Assembly (NCBI RefSeq): GCF_003313505.1 | Contig: NZ_QMHO01000014.1 | Location: 1-64,000, forward strand | Direction of reading: 5' to 3' | Length of the DNA: 64,000 nt | Source of the DNA: Pedobacter nanyangensis | GTDB lineage: Bacteria > Bacteroidota > Bacteroidia > Sphingobacteriales > Sphingobacteriaceae | In this document: piece by piece, positions 43,342 through 52,482 of the stretch | How the letters are laid out: every line of letters begins with the position of its first letter | How positions within the stretch are numbered: the first letter of the stretch is position 1 | The notes under the pieces: generated by a model | What the model saw: the letters and a program-made list of their open reading frames with translations, nothing else | Told to the model about the DNA's origin: nothing | Database searches by the model: none | Made by a program: the position numbers and the translations under genes

Positions 43342-46300
43342 ATTAAAAAACTATTAAAAATACTTCTATGGATTATCGCTTCAATCATTATTTTGATTGC
43401 GGGCGTTCTTTTTTCCCTACAGTTTAAGCCTGTACAAACCTTTGTAGCCAAAAAAGCAGCAAATTATCTTTCCAAAGAATTAAAAACAACTGTTCGCATT
43501 GGGGGGCTATATGTGAAGCCTTTCAAATCAGTGGTACTGGAAGATTTACTGGTGTTGGACCTGCATAAGGATACCTTGGCCCATTTCCCTAAATTTTTGG
43601 TAGATATTGATCGCTTTTCGCTTAAAGAAAGAATTTTAGATATCAACACCGTTCAGCTTAATAATGGCACTTTCTTTTTAAAGGACCAAATGGATGGCAA
43701 TTCCAATCTTGATTTTATCATTGATTATTTTGACAGCCCGGCGCCCAAAAAACCATCCAAGAAGAAAAAGTTCGAAATTCTTTTTGATCGCATCATCCTC
43801 AACAACCTCCATTTCAAGTACAAAAACCTTAAGCGCAACGAAAAGGAAGAAGGCGTTAACTTTGACGATATTGATGTAACCGAAATGAATGGCATTTTTG
43901 AGGGACTCAACACGAAAGACCATCTCATTCAAACCAATATCAAAAACTTAACCCTAAAGGAAAAGAGTGGTTTCTATCTTAAAAATTTAAGTGCCTTTAC
44001 TACCGTTGACAGCAACGCCATTGAGCTTAAAAATTTAATGTTGGTTACCGCAAAAACCCGCCTTACGGATTATTACCAAATGAAGTTCAAAAGTTTTAGA
44101 GACTTTAAGGATTTCGAGAACAAGGTTAGGATGAAGGCCAATTTCAAGAATAGCCATATTTCCTCAAGTGATGTGGCGTTTTTTGCTCCCGCCCTGAAAA
44201 AAATGAAGCTTGATGTTGAGGTGGACGGGCAAATTACCGGCCTGGTGAACAACCTACGGGCCAAAAAGCTGTCGGTAAAAGCTGGCCGGGCTACTTACGT
44301 GAAGGGCGATTTCAATTTACAAGGGCTCCCCAATTGGGACGAAACCTTTTTGGACATGAAGATTGAACTTGCGGGCACCAACAAAAAGGACCTGGACGAA
44401 ATATTGACCGACCTTACGGGTAAACGCGTAAAGGCTATCCCCGAAATTGTCAACAAGTTTGGCAATATCAATTTTAATGGGCATTTCACCGGATTTCAGA
44501 ATGATTTTATCGCCTACGGCGAATTTAAAACCAAACTGGGCCGCTTACAATCGGATGTGAACATGAAGATTGACAAACAGGGCATTCCTTCTTATACCGG
44601 AAATGTAAAAACCTACGATTTCCATATTGGCGATTTGATCAACGAAAAGCTGTTGGGCAGAATTACCTCTGAACTTTACATCAAAGGACGTGGCACGGAA
44701 ATCAAGGAATTGAACGAAGAACTGAAGGGCCAAATCAGCTACCTTGATTTTAAAGGCTATAGGTACAGAAACATCAATATCAACGGCACTTTCCAAAAGA
44801 AGTTTTTTGATGGCAGCCTAAAAATCAATGACAAAAACGTACAACTGGATTTTGATGGCGGGGTAAACCTTAACCCTAAATTACCTGTTTTTAACTTTAA
44901 GGCCAACATTAGGAACGCAAAGCTGAAAACGTTAAAGCTTTATAAGGACTCCTTAAAGGTTGATGCTGTTTTCAGCACCAATTTTTCGGGAACTAACCTT
45001 GACAACCTGCAAGGCCGTTTATTATTACAGGAAATAACACTGAACAATTTAAGGGGCATCTACAAAGTCGATTCCGTATTTCTGAGCGCTAGGGGGACAG
45101 GTATGGATAGGAGCTTGAACATCTATTCGGACATCCTAGAGGCGGGCATAAAAGGGCAATATGATCTGGCAACCATTGTTTCATACTTTAAAACCATTGG
45201 AAAAACCTATATCCCATCACTCAAAACGCAGATTGTTAACTATAAGACCCAGGTTTTTGATTTCAGGTTGAAAATTAAGGATTTTGAGCCCATTGCAGAG
45301 CTGATTTCTCCTGGCCTGGAAATTGACCAGGAATCGGTATTGACGGGATCTTTTGATTCGAGGAACAACAAAGCTACCTTTGGAGGCATTGTACGACGGT
45401 TAAAGTATAAGGGCATTGTGGCCAACAACATCATTATAGACCAAAATACCTCGCCACAACAGCTCACAGCCATTATTTCGTCTGATAGGGTTGATCTTAA
45501 CGACAGCCTTTATATCAAAAACATCAATATTTCGAACATTTTAAGGAACGACAGCCTTTCGCTCAACGTTAAACTGTCCAACGCCGACGACGCCAACCAG
45601 CTTGACCTTAACGGCCTGGTAGAGTTTGCCCCCGATACGGCCAACATCAGCATCCTGCCGTCCAGTCTTAAAATTAACCGTGAGGATTGGAACATCGAGG
45701 ACAAAGTACAAATTAGCTTTAATGGCGGAAAAACGAAGATAGAGAATTTCTCGCTGAGCAACGGCAAACAGGACCTGAGGATTGACGGTGTAGTTTCCAA
45801 CGATCCCACCGATGCCCTTTTTGTGGTACTCGAAAATTTCGACCTTAAAACCATCAATCCCTTTGTAAAAAGTACAGGCATTAGTTTTGCCGGTATTGCC
45901 AATGGGAAAACCAAAATAAATAGTGTGCTTAAGTCGCCGCAGGTTACCGATAGCTTACACATTGATTCCCTGAGCTTCAACAATACGTATATTGGTAGTT
46001 TAACAGACACTTCATCATTTAACAGTACCAGTAAACTGGTTAATGTTTACACCAAAATTAAGGCCAGCAACAGGGAAACTTTTAACATCACCGGAAACCT
46101 GGACCTTGAGCAGAAACAGATTGATCTTAGGGTAAAACTTGATGCAAGCGAGTTGGCTATCCTTACGCCTTTTGTTAATAAATTAGTATCCAACCTTAAA
46201 GGTAAGGTAACTGCCGACTTAACTGTAAAAGGGCCTTTTGACCAACCTTTGATTAACGGCGACATCGAACTTGACAAAGCCCAGGTGACGGTAAACTACC

Positions 46301-47790
46301 TAAAAACCACCTATTTGATTGATGACCAGGTTTCGGTAGAAAATAGCTCCATAGCCTTGAAGGATCTTGTACTGAAGGATTTGGAAGGGCATAGCGGAAC
46401 TGCCAACGGAACGGTTGACCTGAAAAACATTGACAACCCGGACATACAGGTTGAGTTACAGGCCAATGGTTTGATGGCTTTAAATACGACTTCAAAAGAC
46501 AATGCGATTTACTTTGGCAAGGCTTATGGAACTGGAAGATTTTCGTTCAGAGGGCCTACCAATGACATGTTTATCGACATTAATGCCAAAACGGAAAAAG
46601 GAACTGTATTTAATTTGCCTTTAAACAGTTCTGAAACCATCACGGATAAGGATTTCATTACCTTTGTGAGTAAAGATACCACCAAGGTTGTTAAAAAACT
46701 TAGTGGCTTTGAAGGGCTGAGCATGCGCTTTAGGTTATCGGTTGACCCCAGTACCACGGTTAACATTTACACCATATTGGGCAAGCTTAGCGGTACCGGC
46801 AATGCAGATTTGGAACTGAACATTACCAAGGTGGGTGATTTTGAGATGAAGGGCGATTACATTATCGAAAGCGGTGTTTTTGATTTTACAGCCAGGGAGG
46901 TGATCAACAAAAGGTTTGATATTAGACAGGGCGGAACGATCAGATGGACCGGAAATCCGGTAAATGCGCAAATCAACCTTAAAGCTATTTATACGCTTAG
47001 GGCGGCACTTGGCGACCTGTACCGTGCGGCAAACCGCGATGGAAGCAGCAATGCCACGCAAACTGCCCAAACGGAAGTAGAAATGGGCTTGACGGGCCTG
47101 CTAATGCAACCTGATATTAAACTCGATATCTTTTTCCCGGCTAACCCTGCCATTAAAGAGGAGCTGCAATCTTACTTCAACGATGGAAACAACCTTAATA
47201 CCCAAGCGCTCAGCTTGATCATTCAGCGTAGGTTTGCCCCGGGAACGGGCTCCGAAAATCTTAGTCAGCAGCTTGGCTCCGTAGGAACGGGTACGGCTAC
47301 GGATTTGATTTTCAACCAGCTGAACAATGTACTTTCTAGCTTAAACCTCAATTTTGTGGACATCAACATCCGCTCATTTAATGAGGCCAGTGCTTCATTT
47401 AAATTTTTTAATGATCGAATTATCGTAAACGCCGGTATCACCGACATCAGCAAAAGCTCTATTGATAACTCCATTGGTTTTAGAAATGAAGTGGGCCGCG
47501 AGGTAGAAATTTTAGGCCTGATTAAGAAAGATGGCAGTTTGGTAGGAAAAATAGCCAATAAACCGCCAACCATACAGAGCATTTTTGCCAACCCTGGTAT
47601 CAATCCATACCAGAACATTACTTCGATAGGTTTAATCTACAACCAGCAATTTGATACTTTTACAGAACTGCTTCAGAAAATTTCAGGCAAATATCGCCGT
47701 GAGCAAAAAAGAAAAGAGGCTGAGAAGGAAAAACAGCGTTTGGATAATGAAGCGATTTTGAGGGAGAAAAAGAAGTCGCAGAAGAAATAG
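43342..47790 (+). CDS. TamB-like translocation/assembly protein (DUF490)
   Basis: This protein has about 1480 residues: an N-terminal anchor (LLKILLWIIASIIILIAGVL), a very long beta-helical body and a C-terminal DUF490/TamB domain (GTIRWTGNPVNAQINLKAIY, SSLNLNFVDINIRSFNE, FFNDRIIVNAGITD). It spans the periplasm and supports outer-membrane protein or lipid delivery. There is no ATG in frame before the helix. I use ATT 43342 because it keeps the whole anchor; TTG 43393 would cut it in half. The C-terminal tail is Lys/Glu-rich. Confidence 0.88.
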   Translation: MKKLLKILLWIIASIIILIAGVLFSLQFKPVQTFVAKKAANYLSKELKTTVRIGGLYVKPFKSVVLEDLLVLDLHKDTLAHFPKFLVDIDRFSLKERILDINTVQLNNGTFFLKDQMDGNSNLDFIIDYFDSPAPKKPSKKKKFEILFDRIILNNLHFKYKNLKRNEKEEGVNFDDIDVTEMNGIFEGLNTKDHLIQTNIKNLTLKEKSGFYLKNLSAFTTVDSNAIELKNLMLVTAKTRLTDYYQMKFKSFRDFKDFENKVRMKANFKNSHISSSDVAFFAPALKKMKLDVEVDGQITGLVNNLRAKKLSVKAGRATYVKGDFNLQGLPNWDETFLDMKIELAGTNKKDLDEILTDLTGKRVKAIPEIVNKFGNINFNGHFTGFQNDFIAYGEFKTKLGRLQSDVNMKIDKQGIPSYTGNVKTYDFHIGDLINEKLLGRITSELYIKGRGTEIKELNEELKGQISYLDFKGYRYRNININGTFQKKFFDGSLKINDKNVQLDFDGGVNLNPKLPVFNFKANIRNAKLKTLKLYKDSLKVDAVFSTNFSGTNLDNLQGRLLLQEITLNNLRGIYKVDSVFLSARGTGMDRSLNIYSDILEAGIKGQYDLATIVSYFKTIGKTYIPSLKTQIVNYKTQVFDFRLKIKDFEPIAELISPGLEIDQESVLTGSFDSRNNKATFGGIVRRLKYKGIVANNIIIDQNTSPQQLTAIISSDRVDLNDSLYIKNINISNILRNDSLSLNVKLSNADDANQLDLNGLVEFAPDTANISILPSSLKINREDWNIEDKVQISFNGGKTKIENFSLSNGKQDLRIDGVVSNDPTDALFVVLENFDLKTINPFVKSTGISFAGIANGKTKINSVLKSPQVTDSLHIDSLSFNNTYIGSLTDTSSFNSTSKLVNVYTKIKASNRETFNITGNLDLEQKQIDLRVKLDASELAILTPFVNKLVSNLKGKVTADLTVKGPFDQPLINGDIELDKAQVTVNYLKTTYLIDDQVSVENSSIALKDLVLKDLEGHSGTANGTVDLKNIDNPDIQVELQANGLMALNTTSKDNAIYFGKAYGTGRFSFRGPTNDMFIDINAKTEKGTVFNLPLNSSETITDKDFITFVSKDTTKVVKKLSGFEGLSMRFRLSVDPSTTVNIYTILGKLSGTGNADLELNITKVGDFEMKGDYIIESGVFDFTAREVINKRFDIRQGGTIRWTGNPVNAQINLKAIYTLRAALGDLYRAANRDGSSNATQTAQTEVEMGLTGLLMQPDIKLDIFFPANPAIKEELQSYFNDGNNLNTQALSLIIQRRFAPGTGSENLSQQLGSVGTGTATDLIFNQLNNVLSSLNLNFVDINIRSFNEASASFKFFNDRIIVNAGITDISKSSIDNSIGFRNEVGREVEILGLIKKDGSLVGKIANKPPTIQSIFANPGINPYQNITSIGLIYNQQFDTFTELLQKISGKYRREQKRKEAEKEKQRLDNEAILREKKKSQKK

Positions 47791-47828
47791 TTTTTATTAC
47801 TTTAGACATTTTAGCTTTTTGAACCCAT

Positions 47829-47895
47829 AAGAGATTAAGGGACATTAAGTTTCCCTTATAGTTCAATGCCTTAATTTTCTTAGTTCCTTAATGTT
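47829..47895. repeat. Intergenic inverted repeat (TTAAGG type)
   Basis: ATAAGAGATTAAGGGACATTAAG and CTTAATTTTCTTAGTTCCTTAATG form an imperfect inverted repeat between the convergent tamB-like and ribBA genes. Confidence 0.5.
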
Positions 47896-47925
47896 TATTG
47901 ATAAATAGAATATGCGGCAATAAAA

Positions 47926-47956
47926 AAGCCAGAAGCATTTGGCCCTGGCTTTCATT
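47926..47956 (-). terminator. Probable terminator of ribBA
   Basis: AAAAGCCAG and CTGGCTTT pair around a 12-nt loop, shortly after the ribBA stop on the minus strand. On that strand the hairpin is followed by TTTTTTATTG. Confidence 0.6.
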
Positions 47957-47971
47957 AAGCTTATATCGTTA

Positions 47972-49183
47972 CTATCCTTTTAGGATATGGTGCCCCATCT
48001 TGTCTCTTTTAGTGATCAAATAGGATTCGTTATGTTTATTGCTTTCTATCTCTATTGGGATATTTTCTACAATTTCCAAGCCGTAGCCAATTAATCCGGC
48101 TCTTTTAGTGGGATTGTTAGACATCAATTTCATTTTGGTGATACCTTGTGCCCTTAAAATCTGCGCACCTACGCCGTAATCACGTTCGTCGCCTTTAAAG
48201 CCCAATTGTATATTGGCTTCTACGGTATCCAAACCTGCATCCTGAAGGTTATACGCATGAAGTTTGTTTACCAAGCCAATACCTCTACCCTCTTGGTTCA
48301 TATAAACGATTAGGCCCTTGCCTTCCTGTTCTATCATTTGCATAGCTTTATGCAATTGCGGTCCGCAATCGCAACGGCATGAGCCAAAAATATCGCCCGT
48401 TACACATGAGCTGTGAATACGGGTGAGCACAGGTTCACCCGCTTGCCATTCGCCTTTGGAAATGGCCATATGGGTTGCACCGTTGCTTAATTGGGTATAG
48501 GCAGTCATCTTAAAATCGCCCCATTGCGTAGGCAAGTTTACGGTTACCTCTTCTTTAATCAAGCTTTCAGCAGCCAAGCGATAGCTGATCAGATCTTTGA
48601 TGGATATAATTTTTAGGCCGTGCTGTTTGGCAGTCACCATCAAATCAGGCAAACGTGCCATGGTGCCATCTTCATTCATGATTTCGACCAATACGCCAGC
48701 CGGCTCAAAACCTGCTAAACGAGCAATATCAATAGTGGCTTCCGTATGGCCTGTTCTGCGCAGCACTCCTTCTTTTCTGGCTCTTAACGGAAAAATATGG
48801 CCTGGTCTGCCTAAATCTTCAGGTTTAGTTGCCGGATCAATTAACGCCTGCACCGTTTTAGCCCTATCATGCGCAGAGATACCGGTTGTACAACCATGCC
48901 CAATCAGATCAACCGAAACGGTGAAAGGAGTTTGGTGCAAAACGGTATTGTTCTGTACCATAAGGTTGAGTTCCAGTTTATCACAAAGCTCTTCAATTAA
49001 TGGAGCGCAAATTAACCCACGTCCGTATTTGGACATGAAATTAATCACTTCTGGTGTTACGTTTCTAGCCGCGGTTACAAAGTCGCCTTCATTTTCACGG
49101 TCTTCATCATCAACTACTATGATAATTTTGCCTGCCCTAATATCGGCCAGTGCTTCTTCTATGGTATTTAATTTAATCTCCAT
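47972..49183 (-). CDS. ribBA: Bifunctional DHBP synthase / GTP cyclohydrolase II (riboflavin synthesis)
   Basis: The product is 403 residues from ATG 49183; the frame is open 20 residues further but only MEIKLNTIEEALADI matches family starts. The N-terminal half has DDEDRENEGDFV and GRTGHTEATID-like (RRTGHTEATIDIARL) of RibB. The C-terminal half has the zinc cysteines in SSCVTGDIFGSCRCDCGPQL and NQEGRGIGL of RibA. It makes the two precursors of riboflavin. No FMN riboswitch was recognised upstream. Confidence 0.95.
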   Translation of the reverse strand: MEIKLNTIEEALADIRAGKIIIVVDDEDRENEGDFVTAARNVTPEVINFMSKYGRGLICAPLIEELCDKLELNLMVQNNTVLHQTPFTVSVDLIGHGCTTGISAHDRAKTVQALIDPATKPEDLGRPGHIFPLRARKEGVLRRTGHTEATIDIARLAGFEPAGVLVEIMNEDGTMARLPDLMVTAKQHGLKIISIKDLISYRLAAESLIKEEVTVNLPTQWGDFKMTAYTQLSNGATHMAISKGEWQAGEPVLTRIHSSCVTGDIFGSCRCDCGPQLHKAMQMIEQEGKGLIVYMNQEGRGIGLVNKLHAYNLQDAGLDTVEANIQLGFKGDERDYGVGAQILRAQGITKMKLMSNNPTKRAGLIGYGLEIVENIPIEIESNKHNESYLITKRDKMGHHILKG

Positions 49184-49312
49184 TTTGGCAAATAACAAAA
49201 TGAATGGGTTTTCCCCACTTTTAATTTGTGTACAAAGGTACAACCTTTAAGGGCAATTATTGTAGGTAATTATCATTATGACGTAAGAATTGTTGGGGAG
49301 TTGAGCAATGGT

Positions 49313-50800
49313 TTAGGATACCTGTGCTACTTTTTCACTTCCGTCTTTTTTCTTTCTTTTAAAGAATCCCAGGACCAACTGCTTATAGTAATCTATATCG
49401 AATAGGGCAGAGTCAACCGTTGCTTTATAGGTAAGGAACGCTCCTATTGGTGTAAGGATAATCACTGCCATCCACATTCCAAATACGGGGTCCAGCGAAC
49501 CTTCCTTGGCTGATTTTTCGGCAACGGTAGAGATGATATGGTAAAACAGGAAGAAAATCACTGCGATGACCACTGGCAGCCCTAATCCGCCTTTTCTAAT
49601 AATAGCTCCCAATGGGGCGCCAATGAAAAACAGCAACAAGCACGAAACGGCCAGGGTATATTTGCGTTGATACTCAATTTGAGCTCTTAGAATTTCCTTG
49701 GTTCTAAACTCATACTCCGGCAATTGGCCGCTAATGGTTTGCTTTAGTGCATCAACCTGATCGTAGGCGCTTTGCAAAACCTGCGGTTGTTGGTCTTTTG
49801 GAACAATATTCAGGATACTGCCTTTGATAACCTTGGGTGGTGTTTTAATTTTGGTATAGCCTTTCACATAGCTAATCTGTTTAAAATAATAGCCGGCGTT
49901 TTTCTGAAGGTTTTCAGTTACGCTATCCAAGCTTTTGCTCAGGGAATCTTTTCGATGCAACAATTCCTTTCGGTTTAGCATGGGGGCATTGTTTTTGAAA
50001 TTTTCCTCCTGGGTGCGGGTCATATCCTTAAAACTGCTGAAATCAAATTTCACTTCCGTTTGTTTAAAACGCATCCGTGTAAGGGTTTGGCGAGGGTTAT
50101 AGGTGCCATGATTAGTAGCTGCTTCCTGATAGCGCACCCCATTAACCAAATTGAGCACCATGTAATTACCATCAGAGGTTTTTGACATCTTTCCTTTCTC
50201 GGCCATAATAATCTGCGGAACGCCATTGCTGCCATTATGTTCATAAATCATAATGCCATAAAGTGAATCGATAGCGCCCTCTCCTTTTCTTTCCACACGC
50301 ATGGAATAGCCTGGGATGCTGTTATTAAAAACGCCTGGTTTAATTAAAAATGAAAGTTTTTTATTACGTACGTCCCATAGCAAAGAGCCATATTTGAGGT
50401 TGGCTTTGGGCAACATATAATCGGAAAAGAAGAAAGATGCCACGGCCAATCCTATAATGAGCACCAAAAGTGGCTGCATGGCTTTTCTGAGGGAAACTCC
50501 TGCAGACTTGATGGCTACCAATTCGTAATTTTCGCCCAAGTTACCAAAGGTCATAATTGACGAGAGCAGGATGGCCAGCGGCAACGCCATGGCAACGTTT
50601 GAGGCTGAAGCGTACATCATCAGCTCGGCAATTACATACCATTCAAACCCCTTGCCTATCAAATCGTCGACGTACTTGAACAAAAAGAACATCAACAGGA
50701 TAAACATCACAATAAAGAATGTGACAGCAAAGGGCCTTATAAATGCCTTAATAAGCAGTAAATGGATCTTTTTCAATGATGCAAAGATAGGCAATGCCAA
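49313..50800 (-). CDS. LptF/LptG-family permease
   Basis: The 495-residue protein starts with membrane helices (FIRPFAVTFFIVMFILLMFF), has a large periplasmic jellyroll and three C-terminal helices (AVSCLLLFFIGAPLGAIIRK, GGLGLPVVIAVIFFLFYHII). These are hallmarks of YjgP/YjgQ lipopolysaccharide export permeases. A partner permease is not in the window. Confidence 0.92.
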   Translation of the reverse strand: MALPIFASLKKIHLLLIKAFIRPFAVTFFIVMFILLMFFLFKYVDDLIGKGFEWYVIAELMMYASASNVAMALPLAILLSSIMTFGNLGENYELVAIKSAGVSLRKAMQPLLVLIIGLAVASFFFSDYMLPKANLKYGSLLWDVRNKKLSFLIKPGVFNNSIPGYSMRVERKGEGAIDSLYGIMIYEHNGSNGVPQIIMAEKGKMSKTSDGNYMVLNLVNGVRYQEAATNHGTYNPRQTLTRMRFKQTEVKFDFSSFKDMTRTQEENFKNNAPMLNRKELLHRKDSLSKSLDSVTENLQKNAGYYFKQISYVKGYTKIKTPPKVIKGSILNIVPKDQQPQVLQSAYDQVDALKQTISGQLPEYEFRTKEILRAQIEYQRKYTLAVSCLLLFFIGAPLGAIIRKGGLGLPVVIAVIFFLFYHIISTVAEKSAKEGSLDPVFGMWMAVIILTPIGAFLTYKATVDSALFDIDYYKQLVLGFFKRKKKDGSEKVAQVS

Positions 50801-50869
50801 TGAGAAAGTAATAAAATTTAGCTTGCGTTAACGGTTAAAAGTAGCGCTAAATTTTTTCCGACAGTTTGG

Positions 50870-51250
50870 TTAGGCGCCCAAAACGCTCAGCAAGTAGGTG
50901 ATCTGATTATCCCATATTTGCTTTCTTTCCTGCAAGGTTTCCTCGGTAGCAAAGTCGGTAATGGCTAGTGCCACATCGTTAGTAAGCTCATCCTGGATAA
51001 TTTCCATTTCGAAATAGCAATAAGGTTCGTCATCAACCCACTTAAACTTTACCAGTTTATTTTCTTTGGCGCTAATGAGTTTGGCTTTCTGCACTTCCCC
51101 ATCCCAGGTAAAAGTATAGGTTTGGTCTCTAAAAACTACATCGTCGGCAAACCACTGCGCTAAACCGTTGGGCTCGCTTATAAAGCTGTATAGTATGCGT
51201 GGAGATGACCTTATAGCATATTCTAATGTAAATTTTTTCTTTTCTGACAT
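50870..51250 (-). CDS. SRPBCC/START-like small protein
   Basis: The 126-residue protein reads KKFTLEYAIRSSPRILYSFI, LAQWFADDV, FTWDGEVQKA and VDDEPYCYFEME. It is the Bacteroidota START-like/AHSA1-related fold with a hydrophobic cavity. Function unknown. Confidence 0.8.
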   Translation of the reverse strand: MSEKKKFTLEYAIRSSPRILYSFISEPNGLAQWFADDVVFRDQTYTFTWDGEVQKAKLISAKENKLVKFKWVDDEPYCYFEMEIIQDELTNDVALAITDFATEETLQERKQIWDNQITYLLSVLGA

Positions 51251-51446
51251 CCTTACTTCTATTTTTTTGCTTTTCTATTTTTTCTAAAGAAAAGTATTTT
51301 CTTTTATAAATGCAAAGTTTTAGAAAATAAGTGATTTTTATTTTCCAAGTGCTACTTAACGGCTTTGCGCATGGGCTTACTAAATTTGGAAATCCTTAAA
51401 AAACAGCACTCTCCAATAAATAAAAAACCTTTTTCAATATTTTTCT

Positions 51447-51474
51447 TTGTTTTTTGGATTTAATCCTATATTTG
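51447..51474 (+). promoter_or_regulatory. Promoter of tRNA-Met
   Basis: TTG (51447-51449) and TATATTTG (51467-51474) are 17 bases apart, a full match to the Bacteroidota consensus. The tRNA starts 16 bases downstream. Confidence 0.8.
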
Positions 51475-51490
51475 CAGCTCGAAATTTTTC

Positions 51491-51564
51491 GGCGGGGTAG
51501 CTCAGTTGGTTAGAGCGCAGGATTCATAACCCTGAGGTCACGAGTTCAACTCTCGTTCCCGCTA
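51491..51564 (+). tRNA. tRNA-Met (CAU)
   Basis: The 74-nt cloverleaf has acceptor GGCGGGG/TCCCGCT-A, D-arm GCTCAGTTGGTTAGAGC, anticodon stem CAGGA-TTCATAA-CCCTG with CAU, and T-arm ACGAGTTCAACTCTCGT. The G1-U72-type wobble and sequence fit elongator Met better than tRNA-Ile2, which also has CAU, but that is not proven. Confidence 0.9.
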
Positions 51565-51680
51565 CTAGGATTACCAAGCCTTTAGACTTAAAACGCTAAA
51601 GGCTTTTTTTTTGCTACGCATTGTTAACGCAAGGCTTGGTGAAAGGAAACAGCCAGAAGATAAATGGATCTCAAAGTTGT

Positions 51681-51920
51681 TTATCGTTGCCAGAGTTTCC
51701 ATGACTTGTGATAGTTGCATTTCTGATTATTCAACAATTCCTTTAGGTGCTGCGATATGGTTGCTTGGGCAAGTCCAAGTTCTGCTACAAGATCATTACA
51801 GATACGTGCCTGTTGTTTGATCATGTGCTGTAAATGGAAATACGTGCAGGATGCGCCAAGGCCTTCAAGATATTTGCCAACTCATTCTGTATTGAAGATG
51901 TTGCTCTTAGTTAGTCCCAT
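51681..51920 (-). pseudogene. Decayed ArsR-family regulator
   Basis: On the minus strand three consecutive pieces in shifting frames read MGLTKSNIFNTE, then NELANILKALAHPARISI, then KQQARICNDLVAELGLAQAT and ISQHLKEL. Together they make the winged-helix part of an ArsR metal or stress repressor. Frameshifts and early stops (first TGA after 12 codons) break it, and the C-terminal end is lost. It lies next to tRNA-Met, a usual spot for insertion and loss. Confidence 0.8.
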
Positions 51921-52050
51921 ATATTATTAATCGTATACCGAAATTTGAAAAACTGCATGTTCTTTGTGACAAGCAAATAACAATTCATGACATGTATTTT
52001 GGGCTAAACGTTACTATATTGGCGAAATTTAGGAACTTAAAATAGAGCTT

Positions 52051-52320
52051 ATGAAATGTCCAAATTGTAATGAAACATTGTTGATTGCCGAGCGCCACCA
52101 AGTAGAAATTGACTACTGTCCAAATTGCAGGGGCGTTTGGTTAGACCGCGGCGAGCTGGATAAAATTTTAGCACAAGCAGACCATCAACCTTACCAAGAA
52201 CCCAGAAATAGAAACGATGACCAACGAAATCATCATGATAGCTATTCTACGGAACACCAGTATCAGCAATATCCCAAAAAGAAAAAATCATTTCTTTCGG
52301 AGCTGTTTGACTTCGATTAG
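52051..52320 (+). CDS. zf-TFIIB zinc-ribbon protein
   Basis: The 89-residue protein has CPNC near the N-terminus and CPNCRGVWLDRGELDKIL, the zinc ribbon of the zf-TFIIB family (PF13453), followed by a His/Gln/Tyr-rich linker and a C-terminal KKKKSFLSELFDFD. The function is unknown. A strong terminator follows. Confidence 0.88.
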   Translation: MKCPNCNETLLIAERHQVEIDYCPNCRGVWLDRGELDKILAQADHQPYQEPRNRNDDQRNHHDSYSTEHQYQQYPKKKKSFLSELFDFD

Positions 52321-52326
52321 TTAAAT

Positions 52327-52358
52327 AAAAACAGCCCAACACGGATTGGGCTGTTTTT
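52327..52358 (+). terminator. Rho-independent terminator of the zinc-ribbon gene
   Basis: AAAAACAGCCCAA (52327-52339) and TTGGGCTGTTTTT (52346-52358) form a 13-bp perfect stem with a T-run, 6 bases after the stop. Confidence 0.85.
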
Positions 52359-52482
52359 TAGCCGTTTTTTTTGGCTAAAAGCGAAACTTACCATCGTTTG
52401 ACGATCAGCTGTGCAAATAAAGGGTGCTGCCACTAGCCCAAAAAGCATCCGGCCAAAACAGGGAATGTTTCAAAGATTTTGC

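Noticed and set aside
47972..49243. FMN riboswitch upstream of ribBA
   Set aside because: The short upstream region (49184-49312) shows none of the conserved RFN segments that I could recognise.
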